Assembly: GCA_029260135.1 (NCBI GenBank)
Contig: JAJDDV010000011.1
Span: 1-64,000, forward strand
Length of the DNA: 64,000 nucleotides
From: Phycisphaerae bacterium
Lineage (GTDB): Bacteria > Planctomycetota > Phycisphaerae > UBA1845
Direction: 5' to 3'
Part shown: positions 17,278 to 26,552 of the stretch, one piece after another
Position numbering within the stretch: the stretch's first letter is position 1
How the letters are laid out: the number at the start of each line of letters is the position of its first letter
Program-made: the position numbers and the translations under genes
Notes under the pieces: generated by a model
What the model saw: only the letters and a program-made list of their open reading frames with translations
Database searches by the model: none
What the model was told of the DNA's origin: nothing

Positions 17278-18008
17278 TTGCTTCTTGCTCCGCAATAACC
17301 CAACAACCTGTATCGGGAGAATCTCGTATCCGAGAACTCGGCTACTCTTCCCCTCACGACTACCTCTTGATGCGTGGATGAACGCGGCAGCGGGATGTCT
17401 CACCCCCCTCGCCTTGGCATCCCTGTTACCCCTTAAGCTCGCGCCATCAACGCGCGCCGGATGCCGTCTACCACGTCGTGCTAATTTAAGCCAAAGGAGG
17501 GCTGTGAGTCAAGCGAGGCGATCTTTGGAATGGAACATTTTTTCGCCCCCAGATCCGCAGGTTTCCACCGGAGAGTCGCTATCGGACCGGCGCTCCACGT
17601 TTCGCGTTCGCCGCGCCGGGCTTTTCGTCCTGGTCCGGCGGCTCGACCCCTGGGGCCGCACAGAATCCCGGTTATCGGAACATTGCACTCTCTTCCTCCT
17701 CCCTATCTCGGTCGAGACCGTCGAGGTTGAAGGCGGAATGAGATCGTGTGCCTGGAGGCTGAAACGAGGTTCGGGCGGCGAGTCACCGGGCTTATCAGTA
17801 CAGAAAGGCTGGCCGGAAACGGACCGTTCTGCCGAGAACTTTCAGTAAGATTTTCGAACGACCGACCGGTGATCCTGCCGGACGGTCGACGATCGATGGA
17901 ACTGCCCCGCCCTGCGGCGTGGAGCGGGATGGCGTACGGCGGCCACAACGGACTCGCGAGACGGGTCCCGCCCGGCGCGGGCAGGCGCGGTATGCACAGG
18001 AGGAAACG
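17278..18008. other. Long spacer, no gene supported
   Basis: This 731-nt divergent spacer lies between the dockerin protein and the porin. Frames crossing it are short and compositionally non-coding. A weak CGACCG ... CGGTCG inverted repeat near 17859-17888 is the only structure I noticed. Promoters for both flanking genes should lie here but are not obvious. Confidence 0.4.
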
Positions 18009-19448
18009 ATGATACGCATGGATGGCAGTAGAGCGGTCGTTGTCTGGGTCGTCGGGGCGGTGCTTGTGTCACCGGTGCTTGCACAGGAGGAAGCGGCGGA
18101 GAAGCCGCTGGCTGGCCCGAAGCTACTTAACCTCCGGTATGACGAAGATTTCAGTTACCTCGACGGGGAGCCCAGTACGTACCGGGCCGACTTCTTCGAT
18201 CGGTTCAAGAACATCCACATCGGGGACGATTGGCGTTTGAGTTTGGGCGGAGAGTTCCGCTTTCGTCTCGAGGCGGAGACCAACAAGGCCTTCGGCGCCA
18301 CCGAACCGGCGCAGGACACGTTCGGGCTCTTTCGTTATATGGTCCACGCCGACATGAGGTATCGCGATCTGTTTCGCGTGTTCGCGCAGGGTGTGGCCGT
18401 GTTCGACGAAGATCGGGACTTGGGCCTGCGCGGAATCGACGAGAACCGTTGGGATCTCCAGCAGATGTTCTTCGATCTTCGTCTACTGGGCGAGGACAAG
18501 CCGTTGACGTTGCGCGTCGGCCGCCAAGAGCTGCAATACGGCGGGCAGCGTTGGGTGTCGCCGCTGGATTGGGCGAACGTGCGCCGCCGGTTCGACGGGG
18601 CCAAGCTGTTTGCCAAGGGTACGACGTGGGATGTCGACATGTGGTGGATGAAGCCTGTTGACGTTGCGCAGGTGCAGCGCAAACAGCGCGACCGCAACAA
18701 CGAGGAGTTGGACTTCTACGGTGCTTACGCGACCTATAAGGGGATTGCGGATCACGGGTTGGATTTCTATTTCTTCCACATCCGGGACACCGCGAAGACC
18801 CGGCTGAGCCCCAACGGCGCGGTGGGTGACCGCAAGGTCCACACGCTGGGCTCACGATTCTGGGGGAGGCGTGGCGGATTCGACTATGAGGCGGAGCTGG
18901 CCGGGCAGTGGGGTCGCTGGGCGGGTGACAGTATCCAGGCGTGGGCCTGGAACGTGGACGGCGGATATACGTTCGGCGACATCGGGTGCAAGCCGCGCGT
19001 GGGGATCGGGTTTGACTGGGCGAGCGGTGACCGCGATCCGTTTGACGGTAACATTGAGACGTTCGATCAGATGTTCCCGTTCAGCCACTACTATCTGGGT
19101 TTCCTGGATCGGGTGGCTCGCCAGAACATCATGGCGTTGAATCTCAACGTCTCGGCGTGGGCGGTTCCGAAGAAGGTCAAAGCGAAGGCCGCGTTTCACA
19201 CGTTCTGGTTGAACTCGAAGGATGATGCGCTTTATGCGGCACCTGGGGCGGTGATCCGCCGGGACGTATTCGGCAACAGCGGTCGTGAGGTCGGGCACGA
19301 GCTGGACCTGACGGTCGTATGGAAGATCGATGTCCACCAGAAGATGCTGTTTGGGTACTCGCACTTTTGGGACAGCGACTTGATCATCAATACGGGCGTC
19401 AGTGAGGACGCCGATCTGTTCTACGTACAGTACGCATTCAAGTTCTGA
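18009..19448 (+). CDS. Outer-membrane beta-barrel, alginate-export-like porin
   Basis: The 479-residue protein starts at an ATG preceded by an ideal AGGAGG. The signal peptide ends at VLAQE. The body is made of amphipathic strands with aromatic girdles, such as WRLSLGGEFRFRLE, LTLRVGRQELQYGGQR and VGIGFDWASGDRD, the pattern of the Alginate_exp/AlgE-like barrel family. The chain ends in Phe (YVQYAFKF), the usual outer-membrane insertion signal. It should form a channel for anionic sugars or other solutes; no alginate genes are adjacent, so the substrate is unknown. It is followed after 91 nt by a small lipoprotein gene and a shared terminator. Confidence 0.8.
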   Translation: MIRMDGSRAVVVWVVGAVLVSPVLAQEEAAEKPLAGPKLLNLRYDEDFSYLDGEPSTYRADFFDRFKNIHIGDDWRLSLGGEFRFRLEAETNKAFGATEPAQDTFGLFRYMVHADMRYRDLFRVFAQGVAVFDEDRDLGLRGIDENRWDLQQMFFDLRLLGEDKPLTLRVGRQELQYGGQRWVSPLDWANVRRRFDGAKLFAKGTTWDVDMWWMKPVDVAQVQRKQRDRNNEELDFYGAYATYKGIADHGLDFYFFHIRDTAKTRLSPNGAVGDRKVHTLGSRFWGRRGGFDYEAELAGQWGRWAGDSIQAWAWNVDGGYTFGDIGCKPRVGIGFDWASGDRDPFDGNIETFDQMFPFSHYYLGFLDRVARQNIMALNLNVSAWAVPKKVKAKAAFHTFWLNSKDDALYAAPGAVIRRDVFGNSGREVGHELDLTVVWKIDVHQKMLFGYSHFWDSDLIINTGVSEDADLFYVQYAFKF

Positions 19449-19539
19449 CGGATACCTCTTGTTTCTGCGCCGCCGGCGGGACTGATCGCCCGGCGAGCTT
19501 CTGGATATAGAAAACCACGACCTTTTGGAGAAAGACGAA

Positions 19540-19731
19540 ATGAAGCGTTTCAAGAAACTGGCGTTGGCGCTGGCGTTGGCGGGCCCGATGATCACGAACT
19601 TCTCGTGCATGAGTTCTTTCGTGCGTGAGGCCCGTGCCGAGATGATCGCGGCATTCGGCGATGCCGTGAATTCGACGGCCGCCACCACGTTCACTGGCGC
19701 TTTGGGTAATTTCAGCCTTCTGGGCGGTTAA
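19540..19731 (+). CDS. Small lipoprotein, 63 aa
   Basis: The ATG at 19540 has GGAG nine nt upstream; an in-frame TTG at 19525 is less likely. The product begins MKRFKKLALALALAG and has a lipobox-like TNFSC (Cys 23), leaving a mature peptide of about 40 residues with AEMIAAFGDAVNSTAA and a Gly/Leu end. No family is recognised. A similar signal ending in TNLNC begins the collagen-like lipoprotein at 21215. It lies between the porin gene and a strong terminator, so it is probably co-transcribed with the porin and may be a small envelope partner. Confidence 0.65.
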   Translation: MKRFKKLALALALAGPMITNFSCMSSFVREARAEMIAAFGDAVNSTAATTFTGALGNFSLLGG

Positions 19732-19767
19732 TCCGAACGCGACAGACCATTCGAGTTGGAAATGCAG

Positions 19768-19813
19768 AGGCTGCACGGCCGGGCAATCGACCCCGTCGGG
19801 CAGCCTTTTTTTT
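19768..19813 (+). terminator. Rho-independent terminator after small lipoprotein
   Basis: AGGCTGC pairs with GCAGCCT around a partly paired 25-nt centre and is followed by eight T residues, 37 nt past the stop codon at 19731. Confidence 0.85.
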
Positions 19814-20132
19814 GTCGCAGGACAACGAGACGTCCCATTGCGGTGGCTGATCTCGTTATTGGGACCGACGACACCTCGCGTTCCGTGCGGCATTTCGTCG
19901 GCCGATGTTGACTGCTTCTCACTGGAAGCTATATTGGAACGTGCGAGGTTGCTTATGGGACCGTGCCTGATTAGATAAGGTTCTTTATGTTCAGGAGGGG
20001 TTGTGAGTGGGTGCTCAATGTCGGTTGCCTCGGACATCAAAGGCCATTGGGCGCATAAACGCTGTGCGTCCGATCATATAGGGCTTTGCGAACCGAGAGT
20101 GCAACCGCCGGCGCTAACTGCGATTCCGTCTT

Positions 20133-20162
20133 GACATCGTCCTATGGTCGTCATTAACATGT
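20133..20162 (+). promoter_or_regulatory. Candidate sigma-70-type promoter
   Basis: A perfect TTGACA at 20133 is followed, 18 nt later, by TAACAT at 20157-20162. It lies about 70 nt upstream of the PEP-CTERM gene start at 20234, in a spacer (19814-20233) that otherwise shows nothing. Confidence 0.55.
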
Positions 20163-20233
20163 GTCACTATTGGTGGTTCGATGTAGGCAGCGGCTAGTGC
20201 CGCCGCATGCCGCTACCACGGGGGGGAATTCAG

Positions 20234-21094
20234 ATGCGCAGTTCAGGTTCCTTACTTGCGTGTGTTTTTGGCCTCGTTTTGGCCTTCGCGTCAGCGACGC
20301 GCGGTGCGCCTATACAGCTTGCCGCCATCGAGGAAGACACTGGTGATCTCCATCTTGTCTCCACGGCCGATGCGTCCGTGCAATGGCTCGGCTCGACCGG
20401 TCTGGCGAATGTCGGCGCACTGGAGTTCAACCCGCACGATGGCATGCTGTACGCCATCACGAGCGCCACCACGTCAACGCCGGCAGCCCTGCATCGCTTG
20501 ACGATGGGCACGGCGCCGGGAGCCATCGCGACCCAGTACGTCGGCGACCTGGGTTTCTTTGCGTTCGAGGGCGGTCTGGCGTTCGGCCCGACCGGTGTCG
20601 CTTATGGCATGAACGTCGGTGCGCTGCGCCCGTCTCTGTTTACGCTCGATCTCGCAACGGGCAAGGCGAGTGTGGTCGGCGGCCTCGGAGAGCGGCGCGA
20701 CATCAGCGGTCTTACCTGGCGAAGCGACGGGCAATTGATCGGGCTGGACAGCACGCTGGATGAACTGGTGACCATCGATCCGAACAGCGCGGCGATCGGC
20801 CCTGTCAAGTTCACCAACGTGCCTGTCGGCGGCATCGGCGGTATGACGATGGATGGCGGCGTCGGGTACTACGTCACTGCGGGTCCCCGCGCGCTTCGCC
20901 CGGGCAGTAACGCGATGTTCTCGTTTGATCCGTTCACCGGGGACCAGACCTTCATCGGTGACTTTACCGGTGTCATCACCGGTTCCGGTTTCAGCGGGCT
21001 TAGTATTGTGCCCGAACCAACTTCGCTGTGTCTTCTCGCTGCCGGCGGCTTTGCTCTGCTGCGGCGGCGTCAAAAACGCGGTTCGTCCAAGTAA
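20234..21094 (+). CDS. PEP-CTERM protein with propeller-like body
   Basis: The ATG at 20234 follows GGGGGA and gives 286 residues. The signal peptide spans residues 1-27 (cleavage near TRGA). The body has repeated blades with a Gly-Leu-Xaa pattern ([56 protein letters not shown]), a six- or seven-bladed beta-propeller of the kind found in NHL-like or DUF4394-like repeats. It ends in [23 protein letters not shown], a PEP-CTERM sorting signal. It should be a surface or matrix protein of unknown binding role. An upstream promoter is visible at 20133. Confidence 0.85.
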   Translation: MRSSGSLLACVFGLVLAFASATRGAPIQLAAIEEDTGDLHLVSTADASVQWLGSTGLANVGALEFNPHDGMLYAITSATTSTPAALHRLTMGTAPGAIATQYVGDLGFFAFEGGLAFGPTGVAYGMNVGALRPSLFTLDLATGKASVVGGLGERRDISGLTWRSDGQLIGLDSTLDELVTIDPNSAAIGPVKFTNVPVGGIGGMTMDGGVGYYVTAGPRALRPGSNAMFSFDPFTGDQTFIGDFTGVITGSGFSGLSIVPEPTSLCLLAAGGFALLRRRQKRGSSK

Positions 21095-21214
21095 GCGTAG
21101 TCTGGAGGCAACACCTCCGGCTTGCCCAGTCTGTTATCACTGATCGTAAGAGGAAAAACCATGGCAAGTGACTTCACGTCCAATGTAGCGCCCGGTGCGC
21201 GGGAAGGGACAACG

Positions 21215-22267
21215 ATGCTCAGAAGGCATGCACGATGGCTCGCCGGCACCATTCTCGGTGTCGCGCTAGTAACGAACTTGAACTGCGGTGGCAACGACTT
21301 CCTCGGACTTGAGGACTTCGAACGAGATCTACTTTTCGCTTTGTTGATGTCGGAGGTGCAGCAGCCCGCCGACGTCCCTGCTCCGCAGCCGATCCCGGGT
21401 GCGGACGGCGAGCAAGGCCCCGCCGGTCCGCAGGGCGAGCCGGGTGAAATCGGACCTGCCGGACCGCAGGGGGAACCGGGGCCGTCAGGTGCACGGGGAC
21501 CCGCCGGAGCGCAAGGAACGCAAGGTGAGCAAGGTGAGCAGGGACCTGTCGGACCCGCCGGCGCGGGTGGAGGAGGCTCCGCCGGCCCCCAAGGGCCTCA
21601 AGGGCCTCAAGGGGAACCAGGGGCGGACGGTGCGGCGGTCTTCGATGTGTTTATCGACGACTTCTTCACGACGCCCGACCATATCCTGGGTGAGCTTGAC
21701 GTCCAGTTCGTCTCCATCGATGAGCCGGCGCTCGGCGCCCCGAATCCCCAGACGGGTGACGGAGGAGTGGTCGCGTTCCGCGCGGCACTGACCGGGCTTT
21801 ATGAGCCTGCCCACGAACTCACAATGCGGGTGTTCTTCAACCGTAGCGGACCGCTGAACACTGAAGCCTGTTTCATCTTTACCGTCGACGGACGTCGGTT
21901 GCGAAATGCGCAAACCATCGAGGCGTACGGCGCAACTCGCTGGGTCCGAGTCGACGATCCGTTCCCCACACCCCAGCCGGCCGGAGACGGCTTGGAGGCT
22001 CCCCTCGTACAGGAGGACATGTTCATTGTGATCGACATTCCGATCAACTCGGCTGAAGGACTGGGCAGCCCCAGCGACCTCGCAGTTGGCGACATGCTCG
22101 CCTTCGAGTTCGCCGCAGCCCCCCATCTGACGGCCGGTACGTGGCACAACGGTACGCGCTACGAGCTGATGGGTGTCGAGATCTTCGAGTCGACCGGGGC
22201 CGTCACGACAGGCGCGACGATCTTCTTGGATGAGGCATCCTTGGGTTGTGATCTCGGTACCGAGTGA
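21215..22267 (+). CDS. Collagen-like lipoprotein
   Basis: From the ATG at 21215 (GGAAGGG upstream) the product has 350 residues and a lipoprotein signal ([19 protein letters not shown], then TNLNC, Cys 24). An ATG at 21161 after GAGGAAA would add 18 residues. Residues about 60-140 form a collagen-like stretch of some 25 Gly-Xaa-Yaa triplets rich in GPQGEPG and GPAGPQG, with one GAGGGGSAG break. The C-terminal 210 residues form a globular beta-rich domain I do not recognise. Bacterial collagen-like stalks trimerise and display the head domain. A strong terminator follows. The function is probably surface display or adhesion. Confidence 0.8.
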   Translation: MLRRHARWLAGTILGVALVTNLNCGGNDFLGLEDFERDLLFALLMSEVQQPADVPAPQPIPGADGEQGPAGPQGEPGEIGPAGPQGEPGPSGARGPAGAQGTQGEQGEQGPVGPAGAGGGGSAGPQGPQGPQGEPGADGAAVFDVFIDDFFTTPDHILGELDVQFVSIDEPALGAPNPQTGDGGVVAFRAALTGLYEPAHELTMRVFFNRSGPLNTEACFIFTVDGRRLRNAQTIEAYGATRWVRVDDPFPTPQPAGDGLEAPLVQEDMFIVIDIPINSAEGLGSPSDLAVGDMLAFEFAAAPHLTAGTWHNGTRYELMGVEIFESTGAVTTGATIFLDEASLGCDLGTE

Positions 22268-22322
22268 CACGGGCTCGGAGCCGCGTGAACGACCGGAACG
22301 TCTGAACCGAAGTTGAGATTCC

Positions 22323-22368
22323 AACGCTGCTCGGCGGATGAATGATCCCGTCGAGCAGCGTTTTTTTT
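22323..22368 (+). terminator. Rho-independent terminator of collagen-like gene
   Basis: AACGCTGCTCG pairs over 11 bp with CGAGCAGCGTT around an 18-nt loop and is followed by a run of T residues, 56 nt past the stop at 22267. Confidence 0.9.
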
Positions 22369-22557
22369 GTTTTCGGCCACGCGGTTGGCAGTACATTGGA
22401 CTGCGGTCGGCTCGAACGCCGTTCCGGCTAATCGAGAAAGTGGTGCATAACGGCCGGCGTCTGCAATCTCGAACGGGAGCAGCAAATCACCCAGCACAAA
22501 TGTGACAGCCCCGCTCCAACGGACCCGGACCCTGCCCTGCGGCGCGTACGTCGCGGT

Positions 22558-22926
22558 GTGATCGGAATACTGTCGCGCGGGTCAACGCTACTGGTGATCC
22601 GCCGGGCAGCGGACATCGCCAAGGGCGGAACCTGGTGCTTTCCGGGCGGTCACGTCGAGCGCGGCGAGACGCCGGCGCGCGCCGTCGTTCGCGAGCTGGA
22701 TGAAGAACTGGGGATCGACGTCGTACCGACCGAGCGGGTCGGGTCGCTGCGCGTGCTGGACTCGCGTCACATCCTTGTGGCCTGGCGGGTGCGACACGTC
22801 AAAGGCTCGTTCACGCCGCACCCCGGTGAGGTGGCCGAGTGGCGATGGCTGACGCCGAAGGAGATTCGCGATATTCGCCCGACCTTGCCGTCAAACGAAG
22901 TGGTTCTACAGATGCTCGGTGTTTGA
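22558..22926 (+). CDS. Nudix hydrolase
   Basis: The 122-residue protein carries a complete Nudix box (GGHVERGETPARAVVRELDEELGI, from residue about 30, with the metal-binding RE..EE residues in place). This is the catalytic helix that hydrolyses nucleoside diphosphates linked to another moiety. The KGGTWCFPGGHVE lead-in is typical of the dATP/8-oxo-dGTP-like group. The start at the GTG 22558 leaves an unusually short N-terminus; the frame is open back to 22432 without an ATG, so a non-standard start slightly upstream is possible. It converges with the QueF gene on the other strand. Confidence 0.85.
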   Translation: MIGILSRGSTLLVIRRAADIAKGGTWCFPGGHVERGETPARAVVRELDEELGIDVVPTERVGSLRVLDSRHILVAWRVRHVKGSFTPHPGEVAEWRWLTPKEIRDIRPTLPSNEVVLQMLGV

Positions 22927-22977
22927 TCGCTGGACCGGCGGACGCCTCGCTCGCCGGATCGTTTTGGCGGCACAAGC

Positions 22978-23352
22978 TCAGGAGCTGCGAGGCATCCCGG
23001 CCGGCGGTTGACCGTGCTGTGCGGTTATCACGCTGTGAATACCGCCTCGCACGGTCCAGGTCGACTCGACGATCATCCAAGTCGGACGGCAAACGGCAAC
23101 AAGGGCGTCCAGAATCGCGTTGGTCACGTCCTCGTAGAAGATGCCCTCGTTGCGAAAGAGCTGAAGATAGAGCTTGAGGCTTTTGAGTTCGACGCACGAT
23201 TCGTTGGCAACGTACGCCACTCGGAGCGTCGCATAATCAGGCTGGCCGGTCTTGGGGCAAACGCTCGTGAATTCGTGAACGTGATGTTCGATCAGGTAAT
23301 CGCGCGAGGACTTGGGGTTGGGGAAAGTCTCCAGGATGGATCGGTCGGCCAT
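22978..23352 (-). CDS. queF: NADPH-dependent 7-cyano-7-deazaguanine reductase
   Basis: The ATG at 23352 has GGAG upstream and gives 124 residues, the size of the short unimodular QueF. The catalytic Cys is in FTSVCPKTGQPD, with the partner Asp seven residues on, and the family signature ELKSLKLYLQLFRNEGIFYED is intact. The enzyme reduces the nitrile preQ0 to preQ1, a step in queuosine synthesis for tRNA. It is the last gene of a closely spaced minus-strand set with the HExxH protein and XerD. No other queuosine gene is in the window. Confidence 0.95.
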   Translation of the reverse strand: MADRSILETFPNPKSSRDYLIEHHVHEFTSVCPKTGQPDYATLRVAYVANESCVELKSLKLYLQLFRNEGIFYEDVTNAILDALVAVCRPTWMIVESTWTVRGGIHSVITAQHGQPPAGMPRSS

Positions 23353-23389
23353 GGCGTTCGCTCCGCGGAATCGTTCGTGCTGTTCGATC

Positions 23390-23977
23390 TTACACGGAAG
23401 CGGCGTCCCACAACAGCGGAGCAAAGGCCCTCGACGGGCGAGACACGCGCCGATCGCGTGCGCCGTCGACGAAGCCGTCCAGATCCTGAAAGTCCCACAT
23501 TTCTCGAGCGACGGGTAATCCGTTCGGGGCGTGAACGCCGACGCCGAACCGGTCAACCAGATATCGCGTGGCGAAACGATCGCACATCGACTCCTTCTGC
23601 CGGGTGTTCCGCCGCGCGCGCTTGACGAGCAGATGGTAGAGCTCGTGCATGAAGACGAAGACGACGAGATGATAGGCGTCCGTCAGTTCGAGCGTATAGA
23701 GCGGTTTGTACCAGTGACGGCCTACGGTCTTTGCGCGGGCGATACAAGTGTTCATCGCGTAGGGGTAAACCAGATGCCGCCCGAGGTTCACGAAGATCCG
23801 GCGGTCGGTGTAATAGCAGGATCCGGAGAAATCGGCGCCGCGGCTGAAGCGGATGCGAATCGTAACGGTTCCGACCGCCCACCCGGCCATGCCGTCACGA
23901 ATGTGCGTGAGCAGACGCGCATCCGCGAGGTTCGTCGAGTTGTGAAAGTCAATCCTTGACAAGCGAGTTCGCCACAA
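23390..23977 (-). CDS. Putative zinc-dependent HExxH protein
   Basis: The product has about 190-195 residues. A zinc-peptidase motif, MHELYHLLVK, sits in mid-chain. A second acidic cluster follows about 20 residues later (QKESMCDRFATRYL), where D or E could be the third ligand. The N-terminal half is beta-rich (GTVTIRIRFSRG, RRIFVNLG). The start is uncertain: the TTG at 23977 directly abuts GGAGG, and the TTG at 23962 is better spaced. I do not recognise a named family. No signal peptide, so it is likely cytoplasmic. The gaps to queF (37 nt) and xerD (54 nt) suggest one operon. Confidence 0.7.
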   Translation of the reverse strand: MWRTRLSRIDFHNSTNLADARLLTHIRDGMAGWAVGTVTIRIRFSRGADFSGSCYYTDRRIFVNLGRHLVYPYAMNTCIARAKTVGRHWYKPLYTLELTDAYHLVVFVFMHELYHLLVKRARRNTRQKESMCDRFATRYLVDRFGVGVHAPNGLPVAREMWDFQDLDGFVDGARDRRVSRPSRAFAPLLWDAASV

Positions 23978-24031
23978 CCTCCGTGAGACCCCGGCATCTT
24001 GGGGCGGGCATTCGCTGAGTCGGCCCCGTTC

Positions 24032-24955
24032 CTAGGGCCGTGGATGATACTTCCGATGTACGTTCTTGAGCTGGGTCTCGTCGACGTGGGTGTAGACCTG
24101 CGTCGTCTTGACGTCAGCATGGCCCAACAGTTCTTGCAGAATTCTCAGATCGGCACCGCCGGCCAGAAGATGCGTCGCGAAGGAATGGCGCATCGTATGT
24201 GGCGAAATCCGCGGATCGCTCCCCATGGCTGAGGCGTATTTCTTGACCAGGCGCCACATGTTCGTTCGGTCCAGCGGTCGTCCGGTTCGCGACAGGAACA
24301 GCGCATCGCAGGGTCGGTCGTGGAGGAGGCGCGGGCGGAGAATGTCGAGGTATCGCTGGACGGCGTCGATGGCTGCGCGACCCACCGGAATGATGCGTTC
24401 CTTTCGACCCTTGCCGATGCATCGCACGTAACCGAGCTTCAAGTTGATTCGCTCAAACGTAAGGTCGACCACTTCGCTGACCCGCATGCCGGTTGCGTAA
24501 AGGAGTTCGAGCAGCGCGCGATCGCGCAGGTAGAACTCGTCGGACATGTCGGGCGCGTGAAGAAGGGCCTCGATCTGACGGTAGTGAACCGCCTTGGGGA
24601 TCGTACTCCACCGCTTGGGCGATTCGATCAGCGAGGCGATGTCCTGTCGGAGAATGCGCTCGGTCAACAGGAAACGAAGAAAGACCTTGATCGTCGCCAG
24701 GTTGCGCACGATGGACGAAAGCGCCAGCCCGCGTTGCTGCAATTCGATGAGGTGTTTCTGGACATCGTCGATGGCGATGTCAGCCGGCTCGACACTATGT
24801 GTGACGAGGAAGGCCCAGAATTCGCGCAGGTCGCGCTGATAGGCGGTTACCGTCGCACCGGACAGACCACACTCGAGAAAGAGAAAATCCAGGAAGCGTT
24901 TCACCAGCGGCGCGGGTTGATCCGCGCTACGGGGCTGCTTCGACGCAACGAGCAT
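24032..24955 (-). CDS. xerD: Tyrosine recombinase XerD
   Basis: The ATG at 24955 (GGAG eleven nt upstream) gives 307 residues, the standard XerC/D length. It has an N-terminal SAM-like core-binding domain (residues about 15-105) and a C-terminal catalytic domain with the full active-site set R158, K182, H253, R256, H279 and nucleophile Y288 (GMRVSE, HTMRHSF, LLGHAD, QVYTHV). It resolves chromosome dimers at dif with a partner recombinase. The operon-like position with a metalloprotease-like gene and queF, and the absence of any phage gene, argue for the housekeeping role rather than a mobile-element integrase. Confidence 0.9.
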   Translation of the reverse strand: MLVASKQPRSADQPAPLVKRFLDFLFLECGLSGATVTAYQRDLREFWAFLVTHSVEPADIAIDDVQKHLIELQQRGLALSSIVRNLATIKVFLRFLLTERILRQDIASLIESPKRWSTIPKAVHYRQIEALLHAPDMSDEFYLRDRALLELLYATGMRVSEVVDLTFERINLKLGYVRCIGKGRKERIIPVGRAAIDAVQRYLDILRPRLLHDRPCDALFLSRTGRPLDRTNMWRLVKKYASAMGSDPRISPHTMRHSFATHLLAGGADLRILQELLGHADVKTTQVYTHVDETQLKNVHRKYHPRP

Positions 24956-25200
24956 CGCGATGATTCTCCAAACGGCCAAACAAAGCTAGGATGACCGCGC
25001 GTGGCACCACGATGCGTATGCGGTTGGCAGGGTGCGCGATCGCTACGGTGACTATTGTACGCGAACGAGCGTTCGAGTCAAAGGTTTGTGGCGGCTTACC
25101 GGACACGGAGGGCGCCTAAAAACAGGGTGAAAATATCGGACGATATTGATTTGGCCATGGCGTTGCATTACCGGATGGATCGCGACATAATTCGTCCCGC

Positions 25201-25273
25201 GGGGCCATGGCGCAGTTGGGAGCGCGTCTGCATGGCATGCAGAAGGTCGCGAGTTCGAGTCTCGCTGGCTCCA
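25201..25273 (+). tRNA. tRNA-Ala(GGC)
   Basis: The sequence folds as a 73-nt cloverleaf. The acceptor GGGGCCA pairs with TGGCTCC (one G-T), with a D-arm GCGC ... GCGC, an anticodon stem TCTGC/GCAGA with loop ATGGCAT (anticodon GGC), a T-arm with GTTCGAG, and discriminator A. The CCA end is not encoded. Confidence 0.95.
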
Positions 25274-25529
25274 TTCCCGTAAAGCACGCCCGGCGCAGAA
25301 GTTAGATTGCACGACCGGACCGCGCGGCCCGGTAGGCAACGCCGTAACGTCCCACCCGTATCAAGTAAGCGCCGTTGGTTGAACTGAACATCGAGACGGT
25401 ACGCGTTGAGCAGTCCGAGACCCTGATGTCGGCGACCCGTGAGTTGCGCTGTGCAAGACGAAGTTCGTTCAGGAAGGCGGGCAAACGCCTCAATGCGCGC
25501 GACTGCGCCGAGACGTCTTCAGCATCAAA

Positions 25530-25602
25530 CACCCCCAAGGGGACTCGAACCCCTGTCTTCAGGATGAGAACCTGATATCCTAGGCCGCTAGACGATGGGG
25601 GC
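25530..25602 (-). tRNA. tRNA-Glu(CTC)
   Basis: On the minus strand a 73-nt cloverleaf begins GCCCCCA and pairs with TGGGGGT (one terminal G-T). The anticodon stem is TCAGG/CCTGA with loop TTCTCAT, giving anticodon CTC. The T-arm is AGGGG-TTCGAGT-CCCCT. The CCA end is not encoded. The 256-nt spacer to tRNA-Ala is empty. Confidence 0.93.
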
Positions 25603-26345
25603 ATAGCGAGCGGGAGAGGCTAACCACGCCCGCGGGGAGTGTCAAGCAAGGTGAGATGGCGGGCACCCGCCGTTGCACCGCGTTTGCATTTTCCGGCGCA
25701 TCCAGGCCTAGTGGATGAGCCGCGCACGGCCCTCTTCTTCGACCCCGCCGGACTCGGTTGAAACACGGGGCGCATTATCCCTGGGCGTCGCTTCGCTCTG
25801 CGCGCGGCCATGATCTTGCAGCCTTTCAGGCTGCTGAAGGTGTGTCCGGAGCGGGAGGGAGACGATAGAATGTGTTACCCATGTCTCCGGACGGATGTAA
25901 CCCTTGTCCCCGGTCCAAACACGCTCCTTAGGGGAGGGAGGAGCCTGCGCCGCCCATGAAGGACGGCGCTACAGGCGGAAGCCGTCAGGGGTTCACGGGC
26001 AAACAAGTTTGCCCATGCCACCCCCTGTTCCTCACGGACAAACTCGTTTGTCCGTACCACTCGCCGTTGTTCCTCGGGAGCGATACGGCAACCAGCGGCG
26101 AGTGGAGGCAGGTGAACCTCCCGGCGTGGCCGGGAGAACCACGCTGCCCTGCGTCTGCGTTCGACGATCCCGAACGAGAATGCCGTATCGAGGTTCTTCG
26201 ACCGTTTCAGGGTCGGTCTGGCTGTAGGGTGGGTGGATCGGTGGCGGCGACACCAGTTAGGATCTTGCAGCCTTTCCGTCTACAGGAGGTGCATCAAGAT
26301 GCACCCGACCTCCGCATGCCCGCGCCTGGGGCTTGGGCATGGCAC
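25603..26345. repeat. Repeat-rich spacer: five hairpins and dispersed repeat copy 4
   Basis: Hairpins lie at 25818-25834 (GCAGCCT-ttc-AGGCTGC), 25947-25969 (GCGCCG ... CGGCGC, then TACAGG), 25997-26014 (GGGCAAAC-aa-GTTTGCCC, then ATGCCACC) and 26035-26054 (CGGACAAA-ctcg-TTTGTCCG, then TACCAC). The two-hairpin dispersed repeat fills 26283-26345. No gene is supported between 25603 and 26552. Confidence 0.8.
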
Positions 26346-26552
26346 GCACGAAGAATTCCCGGGCACCCTCCGGAAGCACCGCGGCCAGGTCACACGATCG
26401 ATCGTCCTTGAAGTGTGCATGCGCTTTGGCGACAATGAAACTCGGCGTTGGGGGTCAACTTTCGCGAAGACCTGTGGGCTTCGACGAGCGGAGCACGCGC
26501 CGGTCTGACTGGCCTGATCCATCAGCCCCGGACCCAGAGGACCCGTCCGAGC

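Noticed and set aside
24032-24955. Integrase marking a mobile element
   Set aside because: Length and motifs fit housekeeping XerD. No attachment repeats at the tRNA genes and no phage or transfer genes are present.
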